DNA of 64,000 bases, taken from contig MPNJ01000005.1 of the NCBI GenBank assembly GCA_002238965.1, positions 62,001-126,000 of the forward strand. The letters are read 5' to 3'. The translations under genes were made by a program, and so were the position numbers. Shown one piece after another: positions 42,627 through 53,383 of the stretch; the first letter of the stretch is position 1, and each line of letters begins with the position of its first letter. Source of the stretch: Nitrospinae bacterium bin107 (lineage in GTDB: Bacteria; UBA8248). Below the pieces are notes generated by a model. It ran no database searches. It was not told where the DNA came from and saw only the letters and a list, made by a program, of their open reading frames with translations.

Positions 42627-43592
42627 ATGCCGGATCTGGAGCTCACGGCGGCGTTTGGCGATTACGATCGCACCAACATTCTCAAGATGGGCGCCGTTCG
42701 CCCGAATGGGGTGGACCTCAGGGTGCTCTCCCTGCCACCGACCGAGATATTCTTCCGCATGTGCAGGCACCAGGAGTTCGACCTGTCCGAAATGTCGATG
42801 GGCGCGCACATGTTCCTGCTGGGTGAGGGAGAAAGCCCCTTCGTGGGGATGCCCGCCTTCCCGAGCCGCGTCTTCCGGCATTCGATGGTCTACGCCAACG
42901 CCGATGCGGGCGTCGATGCGGTGGCGGACCTGAACGGCAAGCGGGTCGCGATCCGAGAATGGGGGATGACGGCGGTCGTGTGGATCGTGGGCATTCTCGC
43001 CGAGGAGTACGGCCTCGACGTGAGTTCTGTGGACTGGGTGGCGGCCATCGAGCCGCGTGTGCCGATACCCATGCCGCCCGGCGCAAGTATCCGCTACATG
43101 AAGCCCGGCCAGACGGTATCGAGCATGCTCGAATCGGGCGAGGTGGACGGCGCCCTGATCCACCAGGTGCCGGAGTGCTTCGCCAAGGGCTCACCAAGCG
43201 TCAAGCGCCTGTTCCCGGACTACAAGGCCGCCGAGACGGCGTATTACAAGCGAACGGGCGTTCACCCCATGATGCACTGCGTCGTTCTGCGCAAAGACGT
43301 TCACGAGCAAAACCCCTGGGCGCTCGGGTCCATCTATGAGGCCATGTGCGAGGCGCGCGAGAAGACAATGGAGCTACTGAGCGACAACGGCGCGCTCTCG
43401 GCCATGATCCCGTTTCTGCCCTCGGTGATGGACGAGACGCGCGAGATTTTCGGTGATGATTTCTGGCCCTACGGGGTGGAGGCGAACCGCGCGTCACTCG
43501 AAAAGCTCCTCTCCTACGCCCACGCGCAGGGTCTCACGCCCGGCCTGCTCGAGGTGAAGGATCTGTTCGGCGAGAGCGTGCTGAACACCTAG
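42627..43592 (+). CDS. 4,5-dihydroxyphthalate decarboxylase-like / substrate-binding-fold protein
   Basis: A 321-residue protein without a signal peptide. It has the periplasmic-binding-protein-like fold seen in dihydroxyphthalate decarboxylase (Pht5) annotations: ELTAAFGDYDRTNIL, LSEMSMGAHMFLLG, SRVFRHSMVYANADAGV and ADLNGKRVAIREWGMTAVVW. GGGGAAG precedes the ATG. Whether it decarboxylates or binds a ligand is unknown; many such genes sit in aromatic or transport clusters. It diverges from hom. Confidence 0.82.
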   Translation: MPDLELTAAFGDYDRTNILKMGAVRPNGVDLRVLSLPPTEIFFRMCRHQEFDLSEMSMGAHMFLLGEGESPFVGMPAFPSRVFRHSMVYANADAGVDAVADLNGKRVAIREWGMTAVVWIVGILAEEYGLDVSSVDWVAAIEPRVPIPMPPGASIRYMKPGQTVSSMLESGEVDGALIHQVPECFAKGSPSVKRLFPDYKAAETAYYKRTGVHPMMHCVVLRKDVHEQNPWALGSIYEAMCEAREKTMELLSDNGALSAMIPFLPSVMDETREIFGDDFWPYGVEANRASLEKLLSYAHAQGLTPGLLEVKDLFGESVLNT

Positions 43593-43642
43593 TCGAGCGT
43601 TTGGATTTGCTTCGTCCGGCGGAACCGCCCACCACCGGTGAT

Positions 43643-46600
43643 ATGGAACGCCCCATGGCGTCGGCCCCCAAAATTCTAATTGCAGCTCCTTTCCACCATC
43701 TGGAACCATCCCTCGCGCCGCGCGTGCGCAGCCTGGGCGGGGGAGACCCCCTCGCGCACAGGCGGGTGGTCGTCATCTCGAACCGGCTGCGCACTCACGT
43801 CCAGGGCGTGCTCGCGCGCGCGGGCGGCTTCGCGGGCGTAGAGGTTCTGAGCATGATCGACTTGGCGCGCGAGATTGCCGAGCCGCAGCGTGCGCTGGCG
43901 GGATTCACGCGTCCCCATCCGGCGCTCGCCGAAGTCATGGCGGAAAAAGCGTTCGAGAGCGCGCGGGGGGAGTTCGCCTTTTTCAAAGCGGAGACGAGAG
44001 GATACGGAGAAAGTCTCTGCGCAACCCTGACGGACCTGGCCGAGGCGAACCTCTCTCCTGAGATTTTAAGGGAACTCAGCCGGAAAATATCAGGCTCCGA
44101 TGCGGCGCGCCTCCGCGATCTGGCGTTTCTGGCCGAGCGTTTCCATAAGAATATGCGCGAGCGGAAATACTACGACCGCTCCTCGCTATTCGAGACGGCG
44201 TGCGAGAAGGCGGAAGCTGATCCGCCGCGCGTTCCCACCATCTTCTACGGCTTCGCCGAGATGAACGCGCTTCAGCGCAGGCTGGCGGCGGCGGTCTGCC
44301 GCGAGGCGAACTCCCAGGCCCTGGTGCCCGCGCAAACGGGCGCGCCCGCATGCGCGCACGCGCAACCTTTACTCGAATGGCTGGAGCGGCAGGGTTTTCG
44401 CAGAGAAGAAATTGATCGGCACACGCCGAGGCCGCTCTCGGGTCTGGCCGAGGCGCTCTTTTCGCGCGATGAGGCGGGGGCGGAGCCATTGGCGGCGGAC
44501 GCCCTGCGTATCGTGGCCGCACCCACAAGAGGCCGGGAAGTCTGGGAAGCCTGCCGGGAGATGCTTCGGGCGAGAGAAGACATCGAGGGCGATGATGAAA
44601 TGTGTGTCCTGATGACTGCGCGGGACGGTTATCAGGGTCTGTTCGAAGAGACGTTCCATACCCTCGAGATTCCCTGCCGCTCAGAAGATCAGCATCCCCT
44701 TTCCGAAGCGTCCGCCGCCCGTATATTCCTTCTCATGCTCCGCTTGGCCGTTGAAGGCTACCCGCGCGCCGAGCTGATGCGCTTTCTGGGTGAGGGTGGC
44801 TTCACCGGTTCGCCGATGTTCCAGGAACTGGCGCGTAAATACGAGTTCGAGGAGCGCGTCGGCGATTCCGCTCTTGCGTCAAAATGGGAGTTTTTCTCGA
44901 GGAGCCTGCCCTACCTGAGCGGCCCCGACGCCTGGCTCTCTGCGCTCGATGACGCTCTGGAGGATATGAGGGAAGGGGACGAGGAGCGTCCCGCCGCGCA
45001 TTCCCTCGCCATGTCTATGTCTGATTTCGTCGATCTTCTGGAGAAAATTCCGCAGCAGGGAGTGCCCTCATCGTTCGGAAAGCGCGCCCTGGCGGTATTC
45101 TCCGAGACGACGAGCAGTCTGGCACACCGGGACGAGGTGAAAGATGTTGTCTCATCTCTCGCGGCTTTGGATGAGATTACAGGCGAGATGACGCGCGAGG
45201 AGTTCCACAATCTTTGCGAGCGGTTTCTGGATAAGACTGCCCTGAGAGGCGGCGAGCCGGATGAGGGCCATCTGGCGAGTCTCTCTTCCATCCAGGGCGC
45301 GCGCGGTCTTACCTTCGATGCGGTCGTCTTCGCAGGTCTGGGCGAGGGCCTGTTTCCGCCCGCAGGGAGCGAAGACCCGCTACTGCCCGATTCGGTGCGC
45401 GATAAGCTGAACCGCGCCGCGCTGGAGACCTTCCCGGAGCGGGAGGCGGCGCTACCGCTCAAGAAATCGCGCGAGAGCGAAGCGCGGTTTCAGTTGTGGA
45501 CGATCCTTCAGTCGGCCAGGAAGCGTCTCATCCTCACGGCGACGAGCGCCGAGGATAGTATGGGGGAGAATGCGGCTTCTTTTCCGAGCATGTTCCTGCA
45601 TTATCTGGCCGACGCGCTGGGGGAGGCGAGAGACGGCGCGTGGGGACTTTTCGCTGAATCGCGCAGCCGCACCGCCGCCGCGACGCTGGACGCAGGGGCG
45701 ATTTCATCGAATCCCGCTCACCTGCGCGAGTATGACCTGGCGCTTATGTCGACTCAGATTGGCCGGCCCGAGGCGGGCAGCCTCTCTTACATGAACGATT
45801 TTCCGGGGTTTCTCAGAAGGCGGACCGCACTGGATGAGCGGTGGCGGCCGGGCGTTTTGACCGGTCACGACGGGATGCTCACCGCTCCCGATTTGAGGGA
45901 GATCATCGGGGAGAAAATTCACTCGCCCGCTCGGCCGCTCGGAGTCACCTTGGTGGAGAATTTCTTCGGGTGTCCTTACCGGTTCATCAACAAGCGCCTG
46001 CACCCCCGCATGGAAAAACGAGAAGAGCCCCTCCCGCCTTTCGACATGGACGGGAGAAGCCGGGGAGAGTTGACGCACCGGATTCTCGAACTATTCCACG
46101 ATTGGCTCAAGGAGAAGAACCAGCCGCTTCATGCGCTGGGCGAAACGACGACGCAGGAAGCGCTCCGCGATGTGATTCGGGAGGCGATGCGCGATGAGGC
46201 GGAAAAGGCCGAATCGACGCCGCTGCCCGCGCTGCCCTGGGGGGTGCTCGAAGACGCGCTCTACCGTCGTTTGCGGGGCTACCTGGAGCAAAGGCAAGCG
46301 GACGCGTCGGGCCCGCTTCCGGTGAGCGTGGAGGAGAGGTTCGGCGGGGTGGGTTCCGAGCCTTTGCGGATAACGCTGGAATCAGGGGCGCTTTCTCTTA
46401 GCGGGCGGATGGACCTGCTCGAGAGAAACGAGGCGGGGGAATACCGCGTAGTCGATTTCAAGACCGTAGGCAGAAGGAGTTCGGTTCCGGCCCGGATGAA
46501 AGTGCTGGACGGCGGCGAGAGCCTTCAGCTCCACCTCTACGCGCGGCATCTGCGCACGCGGCCGGACGCCTTGCCGGAGGGCGCCGGGGTGAGCGGCGCA

Positions 46601-46870
46601 TACGTCTACGTCACCCGGGAGGAGGGCGTCGTCGAACGCCCGCGCTCCTGCGAAGATATCGAGGAGCGCATGGCGGAGGTGGATGCGCTGTTGGATTATT
46701 TCCTCGCCTCGGTCCGGGAGGGGCGGTTTTTCCCGACGCCCTCGGTCGATGGGTGCAGGTATTGCGACTACAAGCTCCTCTGCGGACCGGACAGGACCGA
46801 GCGCGCCGCGCGGAAGGAAGGCGCGCCGGGGATGAGTGAGCTTCGAGTCTTGAGGGAGAACGCCTCATGA
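43643..46870 (+). CDS. addB: AddB-like nuclease subunit of the AddAB recombination complex
   Basis: A large protein (1075 residues from ATG 43643; a TTG at 43601 is in frame) with a degenerate UvrD-like N-terminal part. A C-terminal PD-(D/E)XK nuclease domain has YRVVDFKTVGRR. The cysteine set FFGCPYRF...CRYCDYKLLC matches the Fe-S-bound nuclease of AddB. AddAB processes double-strand breaks and invading DNA ends and loads RecA. Its stop overlaps the addA start (ATGA). Confidence 0.86.
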   Translation: MERPMASAPKILIAAPFHHLEPSLAPRVRSLGGGDPLAHRRVVVISNRLRTHVQGVLARAGGFAGVEVLSMIDLAREIAEPQRALAGFTRPHPALAEVMAEKAFESARGEFAFFKAETRGYGESLCATLTDLAEANLSPEILRELSRKISGSDAARLRDLAFLAERFHKNMRERKYYDRSSLFETACEKAEADPPRVPTIFYGFAEMNALQRRLAAAVCREANSQALVPAQTGAPACAHAQPLLEWLERQGFRREEIDRHTPRPLSGLAEALFSRDEAGAEPLAADALRIVAAPTRGREVWEACREMLRAREDIEGDDEMCVLMTARDGYQGLFEETFHTLEIPCRSEDQHPLSEASAARIFLLMLRLAVEGYPRAELMRFLGEGGFTGSPMFQELARKYEFEERVGDSALASKWEFFSRSLPYLSGPDAWLSALDDALEDMREGDEERPAAHSLAMSMSDFVDLLEKIPQQGVPSSFGKRALAVFSETTSSLAHRDEVKDVVSSLAALDEITGEMTREEFHNLCERFLDKTALRGGEPDEGHLASLSSIQGARGLTFDAVVFAGLGEGLFPPAGSEDPLLPDSVRDKLNRAALETFPEREAALPLKKSRESEARFQLWTILQSARKRLILTATSAEDSMGENAASFPSMFLHYLADALGEARDGAWGLFAESRSRTAAATLDAGAISSNPAHLREYDLALMSTQIGRPEAGSLSYMNDFPGFLRRRTALDERWRPGVLTGHDGMLTAPDLREIIGEKIHSPARPLGVTLVENFFGCPYRFINKRLHPRMEKREEPLPPFDMDGRSRGELTHRILELFHDWLKEKNQPLHALGETTTQEALRDVIREAMRDEAEKAESTPLPALPWGVLEDALYRRLRGYLEQRQADASGPLPVSVEERFGGVGSEPLRITLESGALSLSGRMDLLERNEAGEYRVVDFKTVGRRSSVPARMKVLDGGESLQLHLYARHLRTRPDALPEGAGVSGAYVYVTREEGVVERPRSCEDIEERMAEVDALLDYFLASVREGRFFPTPSVDGCRYCDYKLLCGPDRTERAARKEGAPGMSELRVLRENAS

Positions 46871-49800
46871 GCGCGCAGCCCCGCGACCAAAAACAAAGGG
46901 ATGAGGCCGCGACCTGGACGCGCGGCCCCGTTCTGGTCGAAGCGGGCGCGGGGACGGGCAAAACGACCCTGCTTGTGGACAGGATTCTGCATCTGATCCT
47001 TCACGAGGGTGTTCCTCTCGATGAGATAGCCGCCATTACTTTCACGCGAAAGGCGACAGCACAACTCAAAGACCGGATCCGTGGATGTCTTCTCGATGCC
47101 GTTAAAGGAAAAGAAGACGCCGCCACGAAAGCGCGGCTGCTGGATGCGCTGGACAACCTCGAATCCGCGCGCATCTCCACCATCCACGGTTTCGCGCTGA
47201 ATATCTTGCGGTCATTCTCCGTGGAAGCCGGGCTTCGGCCCGACCTGGGCGACGTGGATGAAATCGAGCACGATGCGCGGCGCGATGCGGCCTGGCGCGA
47301 ATGGCTGGCGCAGGCGCTGGATAGCGATGATCGGCGATTGCGCGACTTCCTGGAACTCGGCTTTCCGGTATCCGATCTGGAGAAAATCCGCGACGCCATG
47401 CTCGACCTGCCGGAATTAAGTGAACATTTTCCCCGCTCACATGGCGCTTCTCCCGTAGAAATCCGCGCGTCGATTGAAGATGCGTTCGACGCCTGGGCGG
47501 AAGTGGGAAGCCGCTGCGTGAATGAAGAAGACAAAGCCTTTATACAACTGGAGAAAGCGAAAAGCTGGCTGGAGGGCCTCTCCGGGCTTTCGCAAACCGG
47601 ACTGCTCCGCGAGCTATGGAGTCCCGGTTTCAAACTGAACAAGCGGGTGGGATCGGCGGCGAACTGGGGAGATTCCAAGGAGGAGGGCGGAGAAAACCTG
47701 AAACGCTTCAGAAGCGGATACGACGGGTTTTTGCAAGAGAGCGCCACGCTTATCGCCCACGAGGTGCTCGCCGGTCTGGCCCCCCTCGTCCGGGGTTTCG
47801 CCGAGTCATTCGAGGCGGAAATGCGCGAAGTGGGGCTTTTGTCCTACCAGGACATGCTCTTCCTGGCGGCGAAGCTCGTACGGGAGAACCCTTCCGTGCG
47901 AGGGAGAATCCGCGAGAGCATCCGGCACTTTCTGGTCGATGAATTTCAGGATACCGACCCTCTGCAGGTCGAGTTGATATTCCTGCTCGCGGGAGAGGGA
48001 GACGCCGCCGACTGGCGCGAGGCGCGGATGGAAGACGCCAAACTTTTCCTGGTGGGCGATCCCAAGCAATCCATCTACCGCTTCCGCCGGGCGGACATCG
48101 CCATTTACCACGAGGTTCGGGAGATGTTCGATGATCTCTCGAATGGCCGAGTGCTGCATATCACGGAAAACTTCCGCAGTACGCCCGGCGTGGTCGATTT
48201 CGTGAACGAGGCGTTTTCGCGCGTCATCCATCATGAAGCGGGAATTCAACCTCCATATGTAGAACTCGTGGCGCATCGCGAATCCGCAGACCCGGCCGTT
48301 TTTCTGTTCAAAAAGAAAGAAGACGGGGACGAGCCTGCGGAAAGCGTCAAGGTGAGCGAGGAGGAGAGGCGCAAGACGGAGGCCGCCTGCCTCGCCGCCG
48401 CGATTCGCGAGTTGGTGGAAGAGGAGAGGGTGGAAATCACGGACAGAGACAGGAATGCGCGCCGCCCCGTCCATTACGGCGACGTCGCTGTCCTGTTCCG
48501 GGCGCGCACGGCCTATACCCAGTTCGAGGACGCCTTCCGTGGCGCGGGGGTTCCGTTCATGACCGATGGCGGGCGCGGGTTCTATGACAAGTTCGAGGTC
48601 GGCGCGGTCGTCTCGGTATTATCAGCAGTGGCGCGGCCCGGCGACCCGCTGGCGCTCGCAGCCGCCCTGCGCTCTCCCTTGTATGGCTTTTCGGACGTGG
48701 AGATCGGCCGCTACTTCCTGAAGACGCAAGAACCGCCCGAGGAGTTGAAAGAGGCGGTTCGGGAAATACATCTGCTGCACGAGGCGAAGAAAGATACGAG
48801 CGCGCGCGCCGTTCTGGAGGAGATATACCGCCGCACGGGGGCGTTCGAGTTGTTCCTGGCTTCATCGGGTGGAGAGCAGCGCGTCGCCAATCTGTCTAAG
48901 CTCCTCGATATGGCGCATGAATTCGCCGGAAGCGGGAGGCGGGGCGTGGATGCGTTCGCGGCGCACCTGGAAGCGCAATACGAGTTGGGACGCGACGCCA
49001 GGGAACCCGAGGCGTTTCTGGACACCCGGGGGAGCGAGGCGGTCCGGTTCATGACCATCCACCAGGCCAAGGGGCTGGAATTCCCCGTAGTTGCACTGGC
49101 CGACCTGGAGGGGAGTGACGATCAGCGTTCCGAGGCGCGGATTGCAAATCACGAAAGAGGAAAAGAAGCGGTCGATCTGCGCCTGGGCGCAAAGCCCCGG
49201 TTACTGGTTTCAGATGGCTACGTTGACGCGCTCGATCGCGAAAAAGGGTTTCATGATGCGGAAATCAAGCGTCTCTGGTACGTGGGCGCGACGCGGGCCG
49301 AGGACTATCTGCTCTGGCCGGAGTCGGGGTTTCGCGGGTTCATGCAAAGTGCGGGGCTCCCGGAAGAAGAAACTGCCGAGGTGATCCGGGCGGCGTCCGC
49401 TTCGGTACTCGAAGTTTCGCCGGCAGAACCCGGGGAGCCGGAGTCCATCCTCCGTCTTGGGGACGCTGTGTTCCGCCCTGTGGACGGGAGTTCGGCGGGC
49501 GTTGTCGACCGGCGAGCGGTTCTGGATGAGAAACTGAAGCGCCTGAAAAAGCCGGTAGTGGCGCTGAAGCCCCTGGCTCCCAGCGGTCTCGTGAAAGGAT
49601 TCGACGAGGAGGAGCCTGCAGCCTCGACTGCCCTTTACGATGAGGATGCGCCTCAGGACTTCGAGGTTCACTCAGGCGGCATGGCGTTCGGGAGCCTGGT
49701 TCATTCGATACTCGCCCGGCTCGAGCCGCCGGCTGCGGCCCGCCTGGAGCGTTTGCGGGAAGAGGGGGTCGCTTGCGCCCGCACACTCGGCTTGACTCCC

Positions 49801-50202
49801 GAAGATGTGGATCACGCCATGGAGTTAATCCGAGACTCTATGCGGGCGGGGAGGATTCTGGCGCACGCAGCGGCGGCTTCCAGGCGCTGGCGGGAGCTTC
49901 CCTTCACCTTCGAGTTGGAGGGCAGGGTGATTCGGGGTTTCATCGATCTGGTGTTCGAAGAAGAGGGCAAACTCGTGGTTGTGGACTTCAAGACGGACAA
50001 GGTCGCCGAAGGCGAGGTGGAGGATAAGGCCAAGGATTATGAAAACCAGGGAGCCGCCTACGTCATGGCGCTCGAGGCGGCGGCGGGTCTCGAAGTGGGT
50101 GAACTGGTGTTTTCTTTTCTGCGTCCGGGCGTCGATGTTTCCTGCCCAGTCGATGATGTGTTAAGAAAGCGCGTACGAGAGGCCGTGGCGGGAGCGCAGT
50201 AG
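46867..50202 (+). CDS. addA: AddA-like helicase-nuclease (UvrD-type)
   Basis: A 1111-residue superfamily 1 helicase. Walker A is VEAGAGTGKTTLLVDR (about residue 27), motif II FLVDEFQDTDPLQVEL, motif III GDPKQSIYRFRRADI, motif V FMTIHQAKGLEFPVV and motif VI LWYVGATRAEDYLLW. The C-terminal nuclease has GFIDLVF and VVVDFKTDK. Length and motif order match AddA. It overlaps addB by four bases, so both are made together. Chi recognition cannot be read. Confidence 0.93.
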   Translation: MSAQPRDQKQRDEAATWTRGPVLVEAGAGTGKTTLLVDRILHLILHEGVPLDEIAAITFTRKATAQLKDRIRGCLLDAVKGKEDAATKARLLDALDNLESARISTIHGFALNILRSFSVEAGLRPDLGDVDEIEHDARRDAAWREWLAQALDSDDRRLRDFLELGFPVSDLEKIRDAMLDLPELSEHFPRSHGASPVEIRASIEDAFDAWAEVGSRCVNEEDKAFIQLEKAKSWLEGLSGLSQTGLLRELWSPGFKLNKRVGSAANWGDSKEEGGENLKRFRSGYDGFLQESATLIAHEVLAGLAPLVRGFAESFEAEMREVGLLSYQDMLFLAAKLVRENPSVRGRIRESIRHFLVDEFQDTDPLQVELIFLLAGEGDAADWREARMEDAKLFLVGDPKQSIYRFRRADIAIYHEVREMFDDLSNGRVLHITENFRSTPGVVDFVNEAFSRVIHHEAGIQPPYVELVAHRESADPAVFLFKKKEDGDEPAESVKVSEEERRKTEAACLAAAIRELVEEERVEITDRDRNARRPVHYGDVAVLFRARTAYTQFEDAFRGAGVPFMTDGGRGFYDKFEVGAVVSVLSAVARPGDPLALAAALRSPLYGFSDVEIGRYFLKTQEPPEELKEAVREIHLLHEAKKDTSARAVLEEIYRRTGAFELFLASSGGEQRVANLSKLLDMAHEFAGSGRRGVDAFAAHLEAQYELGRDAREPEAFLDTRGSEAVRFMTIHQAKGLEFPVVALADLEGSDDQRSEARIANHERGKEAVDLRLGAKPRLLVSDGYVDALDREKGFHDAEIKRLWYVGATRAEDYLLWPESGFRGFMQSAGLPEEETAEVIRAASASVLEVSPAEPGEPESILRLGDAVFRPVDGSSAGVVDRRAVLDEKLKRLKKPVVALKPLAPSGLVKGFDEEEPAASTALYDEDAPQDFEVHSGGMAFGSLVHSILARLEPPAAARLERLREEGVACARTLGLTPEDVDHAMELIRDSMRAGRILAHAAAASRRWRELPFTFELEGRVIRGFIDLVFEEEGKLVVVDFKTDKVAEGEVEDKAKDYENQGAAYVMALEAAAGLEVGELVFSFLRPGVDVSCPVDDVLRKRVREAVAGAQ

Positions 50203-50251
50203 GGGCCTTAGCTGGGCTTCGGGCTGTTCTGCTAAAAAGGAGGAGATTTCC

Positions 50252-51370
50252 GTGAAAGTCGAATCCATCGAGGTGTTCCGCGTCGACATGCCGATGCGGG
50301 ATTTTTTCAAGAACGCGAACCACAACCACAACGTCCAGCCCTCGGTCGTCGTTCGGGTAACCTCCGACGACGGCTACTCGGGAATAGGCGACGTCGAACC
50401 CGTGGCGGGATACTCGGGCTTGAACCGCGATGATATCGCGGACGCGGTGGAGCAGAAGCTCGCGCCCGCTCTCATCGGCGCGAACCCCAGGGCGTCGCGC
50501 GAGATTACGCGGATGATGGATGAGGCCTGCGACGGCTTCGACGGCGGAAAGGGCGCCCTGTCGCTCGCCATGGCGGACCTCCATGCGAAATATCTGGGGG
50601 TTCCGTTGTATGAACTCCTCGGCGGTGCGGTGAAGAAAGAAGTGCGCTTCAACGCCTGGATTGGCATCAAGGCGCCCGATGAGGCGGGGCGCGAGGCGCG
50701 GGGCTTTTACGAGCGCGGCTGGCGGGCCTGCAAGGTGAAGATGGGGGGAGAGGTGGCGTCCGACGCGGCGCGGGTGCTGGCCGTGCGGGAATCGACGGGG
50801 GATGATTTCGAGATACGGATCGACGCGAATGAATCCTACGGAAACGTGGAAGATGCAATCGCCCTCGCGCGCGAGGTGGAAGGGGCGGACATCCATCATT
50901 TCGAGCAGCCCGTGCCGAGAACCGACATCGAGGGGCTCGCCCAAGTGCGCCGCTCCATCAACATCCCCGTCATGGCGGATGAGTGCGTATTCGGGCCGGA
51001 GAGCCTGCTCGAGATCATCCGGGCCGAGGCCGCCGATATCGTCAAGGTCAAGATCATGAAGCAAGGCGGTCCCCTGCGCGTCAGGGATATGGTCGGTACG
51101 GCGGAGGCCGCCGGCATGAAGATGGTCATCGGTCACGGGTTCGGGTTGTCGCCCTACACGCTGGGAGAAATTCACGTGGCGGCGACTTCGAACGCTTTCC
51201 TGGCGGCGATAGAATCCGTCGGCCCCGAGAAGATGCTGGACGACGTCGTGGATTCTCCGGTCGATATGAGCACGGGGCGGCATACGATTTCCGACGCCCC
51301 CGGGCTGGGTATCGCCCTGGATGAGAATAAACTCGACAAATACATGACACGACAAGTGGTGAAGGTATAA
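50252..51370 (+). CDS. Mandelate racemase/muconate lactonizing enzyme family protein
   Basis: A 372-residue enolase-superfamily enzyme. It has the capping N-terminal domain (PSVVVRVTSDDGYSGIGDVE) and a barrel with CKVKMGG (catalytic Lys pair), RIDANESYG (metal Asp), EQPVPRTDIEG (Glu) and ADECVFGPE (Asp), then KVKIMKQGG. A GTG start has AAGGAGG eight bases upstream. Acid-sugar dehydratase, racemase or cycloisomerase are all possible; an MLE-like KxK motif suggests cycloisomerase or epimerase. First gene after addA, likely its own unit. Confidence 0.88.
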   Translation: MKVESIEVFRVDMPMRDFFKNANHNHNVQPSVVVRVTSDDGYSGIGDVEPVAGYSGLNRDDIADAVEQKLAPALIGANPRASREITRMMDEACDGFDGGKGALSLAMADLHAKYLGVPLYELLGGAVKKEVRFNAWIGIKAPDEAGREARGFYERGWRACKVKMGGEVASDAARVLAVRESTGDDFEIRIDANESYGNVEDAIALAREVEGADIHHFEQPVPRTDIEGLAQVRRSINIPVMADECVFGPESLLEIIRAEAADIVKVKIMKQGGPLRVRDMVGTAEAAGMKMVIGHGFGLSPYTLGEIHVAATSNAFLAAIESVGPEKMLDDVVDSPVDMSTGRHTISDAPGLGIALDENKLDKYMTRQVVKV

Positions 51371-51436
51371 AGCGCGGGTACTCGTTTTCTCCGTCTTTAT
51401 GTTGCGACACCTTTCACTTTCGATTGGAAAATAGCG

Positions 51437-53383
51437 TTGCCATTTCCATTTCAGGAAGCGCTGTCATTCTCCGACCATCTCCTGGCGGGCGGGGTTGCTT
51501 ATCTCTTCGTCCTGATGGGTGCGTGCGTCTGCGGCGGCTCTGTGATTTCCCTGCTCGCGAAGTCTCGCGCATCGGAGAGCATAGACCCCAGATGGGACGA
51601 CCTCGCCCTGCGGTGCGCGAAGACGACGCGCGCCCTGGCGGCGTGGGCGGTATGTCCCCTGGGTCTTGGTCTTTGGGTCGTCATGATGGCCCAACGCCCC
51701 CGCATGATGGAACAACTCCATTTGATATTCCTGGTTCCCGCCCTGCTGGGTTTATTGCTTTTTGGGTTAGGTCTTTGTATTTCGGGTCGATACATCTCCA
51801 CTTGGGAAAGAGGTCGCCATGAAAGCCGGCTCCATATGGCGTGGGGGATATTATCGGCGGTCGGCTTTTGGAGTGCGGCGGCCGTTTTGGTTTCGGTCTG
51901 CGCTTTTTCGGCGCACACGGGCGCATGGGCGGCGAAGCCTACCCTCTGGAACGCTTTCTGGAATCCCGCTTTTCCCGCCGTATTCTTGACGTGGGCGGCG
52001 GTTTCGATTTTGACCTTCGGCGCTTTCGGACTGCTCTACGCAGCGTCCCGAAAGGACAGCGCATGGCGCGTCGCCTTGGTGCATGAACTGGGCAAGTGGA
52101 TGGTGGCGGGAGCCGTCACCGGCGTTCTCGGATGGATATGGTGGGGAGTAAGCCTGCCGGAAAGCGAAAATCGGAATTTGGTGATTGGGCTGGTAGCGAC
52201 CGCTGTAGCGGCGCAGGCGGTCCTGGGGAGCATCGGATTCAGGTGGGGCGTCCGCGACCCCGAAAAGCGGCATCGAAGACACGCATGCGCGGCTTCGCTG
52301 CTGGTCGTTTTCCTGCTGGCCACAAGTGGGTGGGTCTACGTGGAAGCGAAGGGAAATTTCCAGATCCACCAGTATATGTATCGCAACGGAATGATCATCG
52401 AGGAGGCGGAGGACGCGAATCGAACGGGTTTGTGGAATTCCGTGAATCTCGGCGAGCCCCTGCCGGCACAGGGAGAACTCGGCGCATTCAGTTTCCGTGC
52501 GCAGTGTATGGCCTGCCATGCGGATTGGGTGAAGCCGCGGGACCCGGCCCGGGCCCCGGGGTTCAAGTTCGAGGGAGACGCGCTTCGGTTTCTTGGAGAG
52601 ATGCGAACCAAACACCCGCCGTACCCTCATTTGGCGGGCGCGCCCGAGGAGCGCAGCGCCCTGGCGGCGTATCTGGAAACGCTGATCGCGAAATCGGGCC
52701 GGACTCTCGCATCTCGCCCCGAGCCGGCGCCCGCCGGAAAAAAACCGGTGGTTCGTCCGGCGGTGGTTTCGAATACCTCTCCCGGGGATGCGGAAAAACC
52801 CTCTGATAACGCAGAGGCCAGACAGCCGGAAGAGGTGGGGAACAGCGTTGACGTTCCTGTTCTCAAACCTTCAGGCGCTGCGCAAGACCCCGAGCGGACA
52901 CAAGAAGCCAGAGTGCCGGAGAAAGAAGATCGCCTCATCGACTCTCCGGCTCAGCCTGCCGCTGCGCAAGACGCAGGGAAATCACAAGAGCAGGAACAGG
53001 TGAACTCCGCCGTTTCCTCCACCCGGCCGAGCGACGCGCAGGATGCCGTACCCTCGGTGAAGGAAGAGGCCAACATCACTCCTTCCGCCCCACCCAATGA
53101 TGTGGAAGACGGCGCAAAAGCCATGGATGCAGTAAAACCGGAAGAGGGAGGAGACGTTTCCACAGTATCTTCCAGTCCGCCGGATGAGGGACAGGACACC
53201 GGAAGCGACCCGGAAGCCAAAATGCCGCCGGAAAAGGAGCGCGCCGCCGCATCTCCCGCTCCCGTGAAAGGAGCGACGGATGCCAAGAGCCCGGAAGACG
53301 GAGAAAGCGTTTCCGCTGCTCCTTCGGTTCCGCCGGATGACTCGCAAGACGCGAAAAAAACGGAAGAGAAGAATTCGCCATGA
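51437..53383 (+). CDS. Membrane cytochrome c-containing protein with acidic repeat tail
   Basis: A 648-residue protein. About eight predicted membrane helices fill residues 12-300, with histidines in several (MEQLHLIF, SRLHMAWG, FSAHTGAW). A periplasmic heme c site CMACH lies at 357-361 in a short cytochrome c domain. From about 430 there is a disordered acidic tail with seven roughly 26-residue degenerate repeats centred on QD (residues 483, 511, 535, 557, 586, 615, 637). The helix pattern with FWNPAFPAVFLTWAAV recalls cytochrome bd-like oxidase subunits; this is a tentative reading. The TTG start is weak. The next gene overlaps (ATGA). Confidence 0.65.
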   Translation: MPFPFQEALSFSDHLLAGGVAYLFVLMGACVCGGSVISLLAKSRASESIDPRWDDLALRCAKTTRALAAWAVCPLGLGLWVVMMAQRPRMMEQLHLIFLVPALLGLLLFGLGLCISGRYISTWERGRHESRLHMAWGILSAVGFWSAAAVLVSVCAFSAHTGAWAAKPTLWNAFWNPAFPAVFLTWAAVSILTFGAFGLLYAASRKDSAWRVALVHELGKWMVAGAVTGVLGWIWWGVSLPESENRNLVIGLVATAVAAQAVLGSIGFRWGVRDPEKRHRRHACAASLLVVFLLATSGWVYVEAKGNFQIHQYMYRNGMIIEEAEDANRTGLWNSVNLGEPLPAQGELGAFSFRAQCMACHADWVKPRDPARAPGFKFEGDALRFLGEMRTKHPPYPHLAGAPEERSALAAYLETLIAKSGRTLASRPEPAPAGKKPVVRPAVVSNTSPGDAEKPSDNAEARQPEEVGNSVDVPVLKPSGAAQDPERTQEARVPEKEDRLIDSPAQPAAAQDAGKSQEQEQVNSAVSSTRPSDAQDAVPSVKEEANITPSAPPNDVEDGAKAMDAVKPEEGGDVSTVSSSPPDEGQDTGSDPEAKMPPEKERAAASPAPVKGATDAKSPEDGESVSAAPSVPPDDSQDAKKTEEKNSP